From NCBI GenBank assembly GCA_030837965.1, contig JAUTXP010000030.1, positions 1 to 64,000 of the forward strand: a stretch of 64,000 nt of DNA. Reading direction: 5' to 3'. Origin of the DNA: Acidimicrobiaceae bacterium. Lineage in GTDB: Bacteria > Actinomycetota > Acidimicrobiia > Acidimicrobiales > JAUTXP01. A program made the position numbers and the translations under genes. Under the pieces are notes generated by a model. That model did no database searches. It saw only the letters and a program-made list of their open reading frames with translations, and was not told the DNA's origin. Shown in pieces: positions 45,311 through 53,840 of this stretch (position 1 is the first letter of the stretch; each line of letters starts with the position of its first letter).

Positions 45311-45358
45311 CTTCTCGTCAGGACCAGTTCGGTATGCCGAACTCAGGCTGACAAGAAG
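45311..45358 (+). repeat. Palindromic element, family B copy 3
   Basis: CTTCTCGTCA (45311-45320) pairs with TGACAAGAAG (45349-45358) with one mismatch; an inner 7-bp stem AGTTCGG / CCGAACT (326-332 and 337-343 of 45,000+) closes a TATG loop. It lies between the divergent ispH and DUF512 genes. Confidence 0.8.
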
Positions 45359-45401
45359 GGCGGGGGGAGGGCAGGCCAGACGCGAGAGGGGCCATTCGCC
45401 C

Positions 45402-45407
45402 TATTCT
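45402..45407 (+). promoter_or_regulatory. -10 box TATTCT, leaderless spacing
   Basis: TATTCT lies 8 nt before the DUF512 ATG (45416). Confidence 0.45.
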
Positions 45408-45415
45408 CTTCTCCT

Positions 45416-46753
45416 ATGTCGCTGCCCCGTTTGGTGGCCGTCGACCCCATGTCGCCGGCCGCCCGGGCCGGCCTCCAGCCGGGCGATGAGATCGTCGCCA
45501 TGAACGGCCAGGCTCCTCGGGATGTCATTCAGTATCGCTTGCTCGCGGACGAACCCGTCCTCGAGCTCGACGTGGCGCGGGGCGGCCTCCAGATCACGCT
45601 CACGGTCGAGAAGGACGCCGGCGAGCTGTTGGGCGCCGAGGTCGAGTCCGCCCTGTTCGACCAGGTGCGCACGTGCGACAACCACTGCGAATTCTGCTTC
45701 ATTTACCAACTGCCGCCCGGCCTGCGAAAGAGCCTGTACTTGAAGGACGACGACTACCGACTCTCGTTCCTGTACGGCAACTTCACCACCCTCACCCGGT
45801 TCACCGAGGCCGACTTGGAGCGGGTCGTCACCGAACGGCTCTCGCCCCTCTATGTCAGCATCCACGCCACCGACCCGGAGACCCGCGTCCGCATGCTGCG
45901 CAACCGCCGCGGCGGCGTGAGCTTGCGCTGGCTGCGGGCCCTGCTCGACCACGGCATCGAGGTCCACGGCCAGGTCGTCGTGTGCCCGGGGGTCAACGAC
46001 GGGGACGTGCTGCACGACACGCTGGCCGGCGTGCTGGACGAGTATCCCGAGCTGGCATCGGTCGCGGTCGTGCCCTTGGGCGTCAGCCGCTACAACAACG
46101 AGTCGGCCATGCGGCCTCACACCCAGGCCGAGGCCGAGGTGGTGGTGGACGCGGTGGAGGAGTGGCAGGCCGCCTTCCTCACCGCATTGGGACGACGGGT
46201 CGTGTTCGCGGCGGACGAGTACTACCTGCTGGCCCGCCGCCCGTTCCCATCCGCCGACACCTACGAGGGCTTCCCCCTCCATGAGGACGGCATCGGCATG
46301 GCCCGGGCCTTCGAGGCCGCCTTCACCGGCCAGAGCGACGTCTCCCTCGCACCCCAAGCCGGGTTCTTCGCCTGGTCGGACGCTGCGTATCGCGGTCCTC
46401 GCACCGACGGCCAGGTCGTGTTCCGGCCCCGGCCGAAGAGGGATGCGCCGGTCGCAGTCTTGACCGGCGTCTACGGCGCTGAGGTGCTGCGCCCGCTGCT
46501 CCCCGAGCACGTGCGGGTCGTCCCAGTGCCCAGCGAGTTCTTCGGCGGGAACGTGGGAGTGACCGGTCTCATGGTGGGAGCAGACATTCTGAGAGTGCTT
46601 GCTCACGAGCCCGAGGGCCACCGCTACCTGCTGCCCGACGTGTGCCTGTCACAGGGCCGCTTCCTCGATGGGACCACGCCCGCGGACCTGCCCCGGCCGG
46701 TCGAGATCGTGGCCACCGACGGCCTGTCCTTGCGCAAGGCGCTGTCCGCGTGA
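45416..46753 (+). CDS. DUF512 radical SAM protein with PDZ domain
   Basis: The predicted 445-aa protein combines an N-terminal PDZ-like domain (AGLQPGDEIVAMNGQAPRDV), a radical SAM cluster motif CDNHCEFC (C87, C91, C94) and the C-terminal DUF512 domain (about residues 240-430). The family is conserved but its reaction is unknown. It is placed next to der, as in many other bacteria, and overlaps it by GTGA, hinting at a ribosome- or membrane-related role. ATG 45416 is favoured over an upstream in-frame start by the TATTCT box. Confidence 0.88.
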   Translation: MSLPRLVAVDPMSPAARAGLQPGDEIVAMNGQAPRDVIQYRLLADEPVLELDVARGGLQITLTVEKDAGELLGAEVESALFDQVRTCDNHCEFCFIYQLPPGLRKSLYLKDDDYRLSFLYGNFTTLTRFTEADLERVVTERLSPLYVSIHATDPETRVRMLRNRRGGVSLRWLRALLDHGIEVHGQVVVCPGVNDGDVLHDTLAGVLDEYPELASVAVVPLGVSRYNNESAMRPHTQAEAEVVVDAVEEWQAAFLTALGRRVVFAADEYYLLARRPFPSADTYEGFPLHEDGIGMARAFEAAFTGQSDVSLAPQAGFFAWSDAAYRGPRTDGQVVFRPRPKRDAPVAVLTGVYGAEVLRPLLPEHVRVVPVPSEFFGGNVGVTGLMVGADILRVLAHEPEGHRYLLPDVCLSQGRFLDGTTPADLPRPVEIVATDGLSLRKALSA

Positions 46754-48123
46754 GCACGGTGCGCAGTGCCGCCGTCGGACAGCCCGTCGTGGCCATCGTG
46801 GGCCGGCCCAACGTGGGCAAGTCGACGCTGTTGAACCGGGTCATCGGCCGACGCGAGGCCATCGTGGAGGAGAAGCCGGGCGTCACCAGGGACCGCAAGC
46901 CGGTGGACGCCGAATGGAACGGACGGACGTTCACGCTCGTCGATACCGGTGGATGGCTGGACACCGAGCACGCGTTGGACCGCCAGGTCAGCAAGCAGGC
47001 CGAACGGGCCATCGCCGATGCCGACCTGGTCCTCATGGTGGTTGACGTCACCGTGGGCGTGACCGACGAGGACGAGCGGGTCGCCCGCCTCCTGCGCCGG
47101 TCGGGCAAGCCCGTGATGCTGGTCGTGAACAAGGTCGACTCCGAGCGGCGCGAGAGCGAGTCGTGGGAGTTCACCCGCCTGGGCCTCGGCGACCCCTACG
47201 CCATCAGCTCCCTCCATGGCCGAGGGACGGGCGACATGCTCGATGACGTGGTGGCCCGCCTGCCCGAGCCGCCTGCCGACCGTGAGAGTGGCCACTTCCA
47301 CTATCAGAGTGACCACTCTGATAGTGCTCACACGGACGGTGATGAGGACGAGCACGAGGCCGCGGCCGTGGCCATCGTGGGCCGTCCGAACGTGGGCAAG
47401 TCCACGCTCTTCAACCGGCTCATCGGCGACGAGCGCTCGGTCGTCCACGACATGCCGGGGACGACACGCGACACCATCGACACCGTGGTGGAGACGGACG
47501 AAGGACCGATCCGCTTCGTCGACACCGCGGGCATGCGCCGCAAGTCGCGCATCGACGAGGGCACCGAGTACTACTCGCTGGTCCGGGCCCTGCAAGCCAT
47601 CGACCGGGCCAATGCCGCCGTGTTGGTGATCGACGCCACCGAGGGCGTGACCCATCAGGACCAGCGGCTGGCCGAGCGGGTGGACGCGGCGGGCAGCCCG
47701 GTAGTGATCCTGCTCAACAAGTGGGAGCTGCTCGACGCCGAGGCCCGCGCCGACGTCACCGTGCAGATCGCCGACCGGCTGTCGTTCCTCGGCTACGCGC
47801 CAGTGCTGAAGGTCAGCGCCAAGACCGGGCTCGGCGTGCACAAGCTGCTGCCAGCCTTGCAGCAGTCGATCACCGCCTACCACCGGCGGGTGCCCACCGG
47901 CGAGTTGAACCGGGTTGTGCAGGAGGCGCAGGCGGCCCACCCCTCGCCCGGTGGGCGCATCCTGTACGCGACCCAAGGGGCCATCGACCCGCCGACGTTC
48001 ACCCTGTTCACCAACAAGCCCCAGCCCGCGCCGTATCTGCGTTACATCGAGCGCAAGATCAGGGAGCACTTCGGGTTCGGGCCCACGCCCATCAAGCTGC
48101 GCGTGCGCAGGCGGGCGGGCTAA
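46750..48123 (+). CDS. der: Ribosome biogenesis GTPase Der (EngA)
   Basis: The 457-aa double GTPase acts in 50S assembly. G1 motifs GRPNVGKST occur near residues 17-25 and 213-221, G3 as DTGGW and DTAGM, G4 as NKVD and NKWE, with the C-terminal KH-like domain ending FGFGPTPIKLRVRRR. The linker (about residues 178-206) contains a His/Asp-rich stretch encoded by a perfect 13-bp palindrome (47299-47326). GTG 46750 overlaps the DUF512 stop. Confidence 0.96.
   Translation: MSTVRSAAVGQPVVAIVGRPNVGKSTLLNRVIGRREAIVEEKPGVTRDRKPVDAEWNGRTFTLVDTGGWLDTEHALDRQVSKQAERAIADADLVLMVVDVTVGVTDEDERVARLLRRSGKPVMLVVNKVDSERRESESWEFTRLGLGDPYAISSLHGRGTGDMLDDVVARLPEPPADRESGHFHYQSDHSDSAHTDGDEDEHEAAAVAIVGRPNVGKSTLFNRLIGDERSVVHDMPGTTRDTIDTVVETDEGPIRFVDTAGMRRKSRIDEGTEYYSLVRALQAIDRANAAVLVIDATEGVTHQDQRLAERVDAAGSPVVILLNKWELLDAEARADVTVQIADRLSFLGYAPVLKVSAKTGLGVHKLLPALQQSITAYHRRVPTGELNRVVQEAQAAHPSPGGRILYATQGAIDPPTFTLFTNKPQPAPYLRYIERKIREHFGFGPTPIKLRVRRRAG
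47299..47326 (+). repeat. Perfect palindrome in the der linker (element F)
   Basis: CACTATCAGAGTG (47299-47311) and CACTCTGATAGTG (47314-47326) are exact inverted copies separated by AC. It encodes about residues 184-193 (HYQSDHSDS) between the two GTPase domains. Local AT content is higher than in the surrounding gene. Confidence 0.85.
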
Positions 48124-48127
48124 GCGC

Positions 48128-49237
48128 ATGGTCTCGACCGTCATCGTCATCGTGGTGGCCCTCGGCTGTTTCGCGGGCACGGTCGTGTGGAGCCGGTCCG
48201 CGCTACGGCTCGGCCGGGCCTGTCAGCGCATCGAGCAGGACCTGGCCGCCGTCCCCATGCGGGGCGAGAGCCCGGCCGCCGAGCTGGCCCGCTCCGACTT
48301 CCGCAAGGAGCTGCACACCGCAATCCTCTACGGCCTCCTCACGGTCGTCATCTTGTTGACCGGCTTGTCGGAGAACCTGTCTGACCGGGTGGCGTTCGAC
48401 GCCTTGCGCCTGTTGCTGCTGGTGCCGGTGGTCGTCTCGCTGATCAACGGTCGGCGATTCCTCGACGAGGCCCGCCAGGCCGAGGAGCGGTTCCTGATCG
48501 AGCGCCGGGCCAAGGAGGTGGCCACCCAGGAGGTGAGCGCACCCCTCGCGTGGGCCGCCCGTTTGGCGCCCGCCGAGTTGCCGCCCATTGAGGGCTTCGA
48601 GGTCGGTCGCGTGTACGAGCCGGGGTCCGGCGCCATGGCGGGCGACTTCTACGACCTGTACCACACGGCCCCGAGCAGGCTGGCCGCGGTGATCGGCGAC
48701 GTCGCGGGCCACGGCATCGAGCCCTCCATCACCGCGTTTCAGGTCAAGTACCTGTTGCGTGTCTTTCTGCGTGAGTACCGCGATCCTGCGCAGGCCTTGG
48801 AGGAGTTGAACCTGGTGCTGTCGGCCAGCGGACGGCCCGAGGACCTGGTGTCGCTGTGCGCGGTGGTGTTCGACTCCGCTGCCGGGTCGCTGCGGTTCGC
48901 GTCAGCGGGCCACCCGCCCGCGTGGATCTGGCACGACGGCGAAGTCCGCCCCCTTCGTTCCACCGGCCCGCTGCTGACGCTCGACCCGAAGGGCACGTAC
49001 GTGAGCTATGAGTTCCCGCTCAATCCAGGCGACGTCGCCCTGCTCTATACGGACGGTCTTTCCGAGGCCAGGGCGGGGGAGCAGTTGTTCGGCGAGGACC
49101 GCATCGCGGCCATGCTGCGGCGCGATCCCGGTGAGGACCTGACGACGCTGTGCAAGGGTTTGCTCGAGGCGGCACGCGACTTCGCCACCGCCCCCCTGAC
49201 CGACGACATCGCCATCCTCGCCATTCGGAGAACCTGA
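48128..49237 (+). CDS. Membrane-anchored PP2C/SpoIIE-type serine phosphatase
   Basis: The 369-aa protein has an N-terminal membrane helix (VSTVIVIVVALGCFAGTVVW), two further hydrophobic segments near residues 63-105, a linker helix, and a C-terminal PPM/SpoIIE phosphatase (MAGDFYDLYHTA with the metal Asp, AAVIGDVAGHGIEPS, DVALLYTDGLSEAR, LTDDIAILAIRR). It probably reverses kinase action on an anti-sigma antagonist in a partner-switching pathway; no partner gene is adjacent. It follows der by 4 nt. Confidence 0.88.
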   Translation: MVSTVIVIVVALGCFAGTVVWSRSALRLGRACQRIEQDLAAVPMRGESPAAELARSDFRKELHTAILYGLLTVVILLTGLSENLSDRVAFDALRLLLLVPVVVSLINGRRFLDEARQAEERFLIERRAKEVATQEVSAPLAWAARLAPAELPPIEGFEVGRVYEPGSGAMAGDFYDLYHTAPSRLAAVIGDVAGHGIEPSITAFQVKYLLRVFLREYRDPAQALEELNLVLSASGRPEDLVSLCAVVFDSAAGSLRFASAGHPPAWIWHDGEVRPLRSTGPLLTLDPKGTYVSYEFPLNPGDVALLYTDGLSEARAGEQLFGEDRIAAMLRRDPGEDLTTLCKGLLEAARDFATAPLTDDIAILAIRRT

Positions 49238-49316
49238 GGCCCATGCCCGCATCCGCACTTGCATCAGCACCGGCAGTCATTCACCGAGCAGCACCGGCCG
49301 ACGACCGGCACCACGC

Positions 49317-50843
49317 ATGACGGAGGACATCGCCAGGGCCACCGAACGGGCCTTGCAGGGCAACCTGGCCAAGGAGCAGGAGAAGCTGGCCCGGCAGAAC
49401 AAGCTCTTCGTGCGCGATCGGCTGGCCCTGTTGTTGGACGAGGGATCGTTCGTCGAGGACGCCCTGTTGGCCAACGCCAACGCCCCCACGAACGACCTGC
49501 CCGCGGACGGCGTGGTCACCGGACGGGGCATGGTCGACGGCAGGCCGGTGTGCGTCATGGCCAACGACCCCACGGTGAAGGCGGGGTCGTGGGGGGCGCG
49601 CACGGTCGAGAAGATCGTGCGGCTGACCGAGTACGCGCTGGCCCACGAGCTTCCGGTGTTCTGGCTGGTCGACTCGGCCGGGGCCCGCATCACCGATCAG
49701 GTGCAGCTCTTCCCCGGGCGGCGGGGCGCGGGCCACATCTTCTACAACCAGGTGCGGCTGTCGGGCCGCGTCCCGCAGATCTGCTGCCTGTTCGGCCCGT
49801 CGGCCGCAGGGGGCGCCTACATCCCCGCGTTCTGCGACGTGGTGTTCATGGTCGAGGGCAATGCGTCGATGTACCTGGGCTCGCCCCGGATGGCCGAGAT
49901 GGTGATCGGCGAGATCACCACGTTGGAGGAGATGGGCGGCGCCCGCATGCACTGCTCGGTGTCAGGGTGCGGCGACAACCTGGCCGCGGACGACGCCTCT
50001 GCCATCGAGATGGCCCGGTGGTACTTCTCGTATCTCCCAGGGTCGTGGCGCGAGGACCCGCCCGTGGCTCCCGCGGGCAAGCCCGTCACCACGCTGACCG
50101 CATCGATGATCCCCGAGCTCGACACCGAGGGCTACGACGTGCGCCGGGTGATCGACGCCTTGGTGGACGAGGGCTCCTTCTTCGAGGTGAAGCCGCTCTT
50201 CGCGCCGGAGCTGGTGATCGGGTTCGCGCATGTGGAGGGCAACCCGGTCGGCATCGTGGCCAACAACCCGATGGTGAAGGGTGGCGTGCTGTTCACCGAC
50301 TCGGCCGACAAGGCGGCCCGCTTCATCTGGAATTGTGACGCCTTCAACGTGCCGCTGATCTTCCTGTGCGACGTGCCCGGTTTCATGGTGGGCACCCAGG
50401 TCGAGCGCGAGGGCATCATCCGACACGGGGCCAAGATGATCACGGCCGTGTCCGAGGCCACCGTGCCCAAGGTGTCGGTGATCCTGCGCAAGGCGTACGG
50501 CGCCGGGCTGTACGCCATGGCCGGACCGGCCTTCGAGCCGGACGCGTGCATCGCGTTGCCGTCGGCCAAGATCGCGGTGATGGGGCCGGAGGCGGCCATC
50601 AACGCGGTCTACGCCAACAAGATCGCGGCCATCGAGGGCGAAGACGAGAAGGCCGCGTTCGTGGCCGAGCGACGGGCCGAGTACGAGGCCGACGTCGACC
50701 TGCTCCGACTGGCCGCCGACCTGGTGATCGACGCTGTGGTGCAGCCCGAGTCGCTGCGCGACGAACTGGTCCGGCGGCTGGCGCTGGCGTCGAGCAAGGG
50801 TCGGGCGTTCAGCGAGCGGAGGCACGGGGTCCCGCCCGTATGA
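49317..50843 (+). CDS. Acyl-CoA carboxylase, carboxyltransferase (beta) subunit
   Basis: The 508-aa protein has both crotonase-like halves of the AccD5/PccB/MccB family: VFWLVDSAGARITDQVQLFPG and GPSAAGGAYIPAFCDVVFMV in the N-half, then NPVGIVANNPMVKGGVLFTDSADKAARF and FLCDVPGFMVGTQVEREGIIRHG in the C-half. It transfers carboxyl from biotin to an acyl-CoA. The adjacent lyase gene suggests leucine or branched-acyl degradation, but propionyl- or acetyl-CoA cannot be excluded. No biotin-carrying alpha subunit lies in the window. Confidence 0.92.
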   Translation: MTEDIARATERALQGNLAKEQEKLARQNKLFVRDRLALLLDEGSFVEDALLANANAPTNDLPADGVVTGRGMVDGRPVCVMANDPTVKAGSWGARTVEKIVRLTEYALAHELPVFWLVDSAGARITDQVQLFPGRRGAGHIFYNQVRLSGRVPQICCLFGPSAAGGAYIPAFCDVVFMVEGNASMYLGSPRMAEMVIGEITTLEEMGGARMHCSVSGCGDNLAADDASAIEMARWYFSYLPGSWREDPPVAPAGKPVTTLTASMIPELDTEGYDVRRVIDALVDEGSFFEVKPLFAPELVIGFAHVEGNPVGIVANNPMVKGGVLFTDSADKAARFIWNCDAFNVPLIFLCDVPGFMVGTQVEREGIIRHGAKMITAVSEATVPKVSVILRKAYGAGLYAMAGPAFEPDACIALPSAKIAVMGPEAAINAVYANKIAAIEGEDEKAAFVAERRAEYEADVDLLRLAADLVIDAVVQPESLRDELVRRLALASSKGRAFSERRHGVPPV

Positions 50844-51727
50844 CGGCGGGAGCCGACTCGGTCGATGTGCGCGAGGTGGGGCCCCGCGACGGGTTGCAGG
50901 CCGAGGCGCCCATCGCGGTCCGGGACCGAGTGCGTTTGATCGCGGCGCTGTTCGACGCAGGCGTCCGCCATGTCGAGGCCTGCTCGTTCGTGTCGCCCAA
51001 GGCCGTGCCATCGATGGCCGGCGCGGCCGAAGTGGTGTCCGCGCTGCGGCCGCCTGCCGATGCGCGAGTGGTCGCTTTGGTGCCCAACCTTCGGGGTGCG
51101 GAGTTGGCCGGCGACGCGGGCGTGCGCGAGCTGTCGGTCACGATCAGTGCGTCGCCCGCGTACAACGAGAAGAACGTGCGCATGTCGGTGGACGAGTCGG
51201 TCGAGTCGATCGCGGCGATCGCCAAGCTGGGCATGCCCGTCGATGCGGTCGTTTCGTGCGCATTCGGGTCGCCCTATGAGGGCGACATCGCCGTGGCCGC
51301 GGTGGCCGAGTTGGGCCGGCGGCTGCTCGATGTCGGCGCGGCCACCTTGACCCTGGCCGACACCACGGGCATGGCCACGCCCCGGCGCGTCGAGGAGGTG
51401 TTGGCCGCGACGGGGACCGACGTCGGCCTGCACCTGCACGAAACCCGCGGGACCGGGCTGGTGAACGCGTATGCGGCATGGCAGGCGGGCGTGCGCCGGT
51501 TCGACACGTCGGTCGGCGGCCTGGGCGGCTCGCCGTTCGCGGCAGGGGCGGCGGGCAACCTGGCCACCGAGGACCTGGTCCACTTGTTGGACGACCTCGG
51601 CGTGGTGACGGGCATCGACTTGGACCGGCTGTTGGCGGCCAGCGGGTTGGTGGCATCGCTGGTGGGGCACGCCGTGCCGAGTCGGGTGGCCGGCGCCGGG
51701 CCTCGGACCCGTCTGGCTCCGGCGTAA
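50840..51727 (+). CDS. Hydroxymethylglutaryl-CoA lyase
   Basis: The 295-aa TIM-barrel lyase shows the family core: VDVREVGPRDGLQAEAPIAV with catalytic Arg/Asp, VEACSFVSPKAVPSMAGA, ADTTGMATP and GLHLHETRGTGLVNAYAAW with metal His residues. The catalytic GCP(Y/F) loop of HMG-CoA lyases corresponds to VGGLGGSPFAAGAAGN, where the usual Cys is replaced, so activity on HMG-CoA itself needs caution. ATG 50840 overlaps the carboxylase stop. Confidence 0.85.
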   Translation: MTAGADSVDVREVGPRDGLQAEAPIAVRDRVRLIAALFDAGVRHVEACSFVSPKAVPSMAGAAEVVSALRPPADARVVALVPNLRGAELAGDAGVRELSVTISASPAYNEKNVRMSVDESVESIAAIAKLGMPVDAVVSCAFGSPYEGDIAVAAVAELGRRLLDVGAATLTLADTTGMATPRRVEEVLAATGTDVGLHLHETRGTGLVNAYAAWQAGVRRFDTSVGGLGGSPFAAGAAGNLATEDLVHLLDDLGVVTGIDLDRLLAASGLVASLVGHAVPSRVAGAGPRTRLAPA

Positions 51728-51772
51728 GTCGCGGCCGGTTGGCCGCGGCCGGTTGGGCGCGGCCAACGCCCG

Positions 51773-51778
51773 TACACT
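51773..51778 (+). promoter_or_regulatory. -10 box TACACT, leaderless spacing
   Basis: TACACT lies 6 nt before the GTG at 51785. Confidence 0.5.
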
Positions 51779-51784
51779 CGGCCG

Positions 51785-51997
51785 GTGCCGTGGTGCGACG
51801 AGTGCAGTCGGTACTGGAGCCCGGTGTCGGTGCGCAGCGCGACGTGTCCTGCGTGCGGGGGCGAGTTGGAGGGCGCCGCCGTCCGCGAGGACGTGCCCAA
51901 GGTGCCGTGGCACTTCACCCTGCTGCTCGTCGCCCTGGGCCTCTACCTGTCGTGGCGGTTCGTCCAACTCGCCCTCTGGCTGGCCCACCGCCTCTAA
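51785..51997 (+). CDS. Small zinc-ribbon membrane protein
   Basis: A 70-aa protein with two CxxC pairs (C4/C7 and C21/C24) forming a zinc ribbon, a short linker, and one C-terminal membrane helix (HFTLLLVALGLYLSWRFVQL). It is unrecognised otherwise; size and layout suggest a small adaptor or sensor at the membrane. GTG 51785 is supported by the TACACT box. Confidence 0.75.
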   Translation: MPWCDECSRYWSPVSVRSATCPACGGELEGAAVREDVPKVPWHFTLLLVALGLYLSWRFVQLALWLAHRL

Positions 51998-52069
51998 CCC
52001 CCAACCCCCCCGCCCCCCCGCCCCCTGGCCGCCCGCCCCCCGCCCGGCCTGGACCCACCCGCCATTCCG

Positions 52070-52116
52070 TTCTGGGCACCTTTTCTTGTCCCAGGGCGAA
52101 GAAAAGGTGCCCAGAA
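52070..52116 (+). repeat. Palindromic element D (18-bp perfect stem)
   Basis: TTCTGGGCACCTTTTCTT (52070-52087) and its exact inverse (52099-52116) enclose an 11-nt loop. A C-rich strand precedes and a G-rich strand follows. It lies between the zinc-ribbon gene and tRNA-Pro and may act as a terminator; only one copy is present here. Confidence 0.88.
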
Positions 52117-52160
52117 GCGGGGAGGGGGCGGACGGTGCGGGCGGCTAGCATGGGCGGCTT

Positions 52161-52238
52161 CGGGCTGTGGCGCAGCTTGGTTAGCGCGCTTGACTGGGGG
52201 TCAAGAGGTCGGGAGTTCAAATCTCCCCAGCCCGACCA
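52161..52238 (+). tRNA. tRNA-Pro (anticodon GGG), CCA encoded
   Basis: The acceptor stem pairs CGGGCTG with CAGCCCG, followed by discriminator A and an encoded CCA. The anticodon arm CTTGA-CTGGGGG-TCAAG places GGG at positions 34-36, and GGGAGTTCAAATCTCCC forms the T arm. It decodes CCC and CCU. A TAGCAT box lies 9 nt upstream. Confidence 0.97.
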
Positions 52239-52253
52239 GCAAAGGTCAGCTCA

Positions 52254-52277
52254 GAGGGCGCCCATATGGGCGCCCTC
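52254..52277 (+). terminator. tRNA-Pro terminator hairpin
   Basis: GAGGGCGCCCAT followed directly by ATGGGCGCCCTC forms a perfect 24-bp palindrome 15 nt after the tRNA. No T-run follows. Confidence 0.7.
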
Positions 52278-52417
52278 GTCGCGGCGGGCCGTCGATTGCT
52301 GACGGGTCGACCCGACGGCAGCGTCGGAGGCCCGTGCGGCCGGTGCATCCGACTCGACCGGCACGCCGCACTGGGTGGACCGTTCTGCAACAATCATGAA
52401 GTGTTGGGGGTCGAGCG

Positions 52418-52932
52418 GTGACCGGGGTTCGGAGTCGATGGTGTCTCGGCCTCATCGTTGCCGTTATGCAGTTCCTCGGTGTACGCGCCGCCCCAGCGGG
52501 AACGCCGCCCGCGAAGTCGCCGAATTTCACGGACTGCTCTGTGCCCGACCCCGGGTTTCCTATTTCGAAGGCAGCCCGATGTGGACGGTGAAATCGGATT
52601 TCGGGAACTACTGCCTTGGCGACGAGCCCTCGCCGGACGCGAGCTTCGCTTGGGGCTCCGTCAACGCCACTCCGGGACCACGGCGGAGGGTCAGGCCGGT
52701 TGTACGCGCACGACGGCCGGCGACTGCTATGGCGTGAGCGGCTCCACGTCCCCCCGCCGAGTTCTACCCGTTCACCTTTACCGTCTGCGTCCGCGCCACG
52801 GCCCACGGCTACGCCGTATCGGCCAATCAGATCAGGCCCACGGCCGTGTTTTCTGAAGGACCGGGCTGCGTCGAGACGTGCCCGCCGCCGGGCCATTGCG
52901 TCCAGCCCGATGCCGCGAGGCGAGAGCGATGA
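52418..52932 (+). pseudogene. Frameshifted remnant of a small exported protein
   Basis: GTG 52418 opens a reading frame with a signal peptide (CLGLIVAVMQFLGVRAAPAG) and a plausible mature start, which stops at 52589. Sensible sequence continues in two other frames: MWTVKSDFGNYCLGDEP from 52579, TTAGDCYGVSGSTSP around 52715-52750, and AEFYPFTFTVCVRATAHGYA from about 52756 to the TGA at 52930. At least three frameshifts are needed to join them. The end overlaps the next ATG (ATGA), as in intact local operons, so this was once a coupled gene; sequencing errors are the alternative. Confidence 0.65.
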
Positions 52933-53801
52933 CCGTCCGAGGCCGCTGGTCCGCGTCCGCTGCGGCCGCGGCCGCCCATATCGCCGTCGCCGTCGTGCTG
53001 CTGACGATCGGCGCGTGCAGTGACCGCTCGGGCCCCGCGGCCACGGGCGGACCTGGCGCCCGCGACGATGCCCTGTCTCCGTCCACGGGCACTGCCGGCT
53101 CCGACGTCTCGGCGCCGAGCCCGCCCGCGTCACCGTCATCGCCGGGCGGAAAGCGTTCGGGCTCGTCGGCAGGCTCGTCAGGCGCGGCAGGCCGGGCCCA
53201 GTCGGCAGGGACAGGCTCTCGCCCTGCGGCGTCGGCCCAGCCGCCCGCGTCCCGGTGCACGGGAGTGGCGGACGCCTCCAGCCAGGCGGGCCAGTCGTCC
53301 TACCCCGAGTTCCACTCGCTCGCCGACTCGCCCCACGACGAAGCGCTCGCCTGGGACGGCCTGTCCACATGGTGGAGTTGCCGCCCCCTTTTCCGGGCGC
53401 CGGCGCCGTTGGGCACGATCGAGCACGACTATGCCTGGAGCATCGCAGGCGGTTCTCGGGGCGACCCGGCCACGGCGCCTTCCGCCGCCCTGGTCGTCTA
53501 CGACACCCGCCGGGCCCCGGTCGAGACGAACGACCTGATCGGCGTCGTCCGTGGCGGCGGCTACGCCATCGGCCATCACCGCTTGACCAACCCACCGTCG
53601 ATGACCCCGCCCGCCACGGCCACGTCGGTCGACTTCGGCCCCGGCCCGGGCAAGCAATGGACGATGGATCTCGGCGACGGCTCGGTGATCCGCTTCACCC
53701 GATGGGAGTTCGCGGGCCAGGCGCTCGTCGTCTACACCTCGACGGCCTACGCCACCGACGCCGACGTGCGCGCCTTCGTGGGCTCTATGCGCCAGGTCTG
53801 A
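52929..53801 (+). CDS. Putative lipoprotein of unknown function
   Basis: The 290-aa protein has a signal peptide with lipobox-like LTIGAC (near residue 30), a long Ser/Gly/Pro-rich stalk to about residue 110 and a C-terminal domain with two cysteines (SRCTGVADA and WWSCRPLF) and beta-strand pattern. No family is recognised. It starts at ATG 52929, coupled to the frameshifted exported-protein remnant, so the two were probably partners. A stable hairpin follows the stop. Confidence 0.72.
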   Translation: MTVRGRWSASAAAAAAHIAVAVVLLTIGACSDRSGPAATGGPGARDDALSPSTGTAGSDVSAPSPPASPSSPGGKRSGSSAGSSGAAGRAQSAGTGSRPAASAQPPASRCTGVADASSQAGQSSYPEFHSLADSPHDEALAWDGLSTWWSCRPLFRAPAPLGTIEHDYAWSIAGGSRGDPATAPSAALVVYDTRRAPVETNDLIGVVRGGGYAIGHHRLTNPPSMTPPATATSVDFGPGPGKQWTMDLGDGSVIRFTRWEFAGQALVVYTSTAYATDADVRAFVGSMRQV

Positions 53802-53805
53802 CCGG

Positions 53806-53840
53806 CGGCCCCCGCCGGCGAAAGCAGGCGGCGGGGGCCG
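53806..53840 (+). terminator. GC-rich hairpin after the lipoprotein gene
   Basis: CGGCCCCCGCC (53806-53816) pairs perfectly with GGCGGGGGCCG (53830-53840). A second, bulged hairpin follows at about 53849-53885 (CCCGAAGGCCAG / CTGGCTTCGGG). They are likely factor-independent terminators without a T-run. Confidence 0.65.

Noticed and set aside
52375-52737. A 120-aa intact gene upstream of the lipoprotein
   Set aside because: Its N-terminal part lacks a signal peptide or promoter, while another frame starting at 52418 does show a signal peptide; a frameshifted gene explains the region better.
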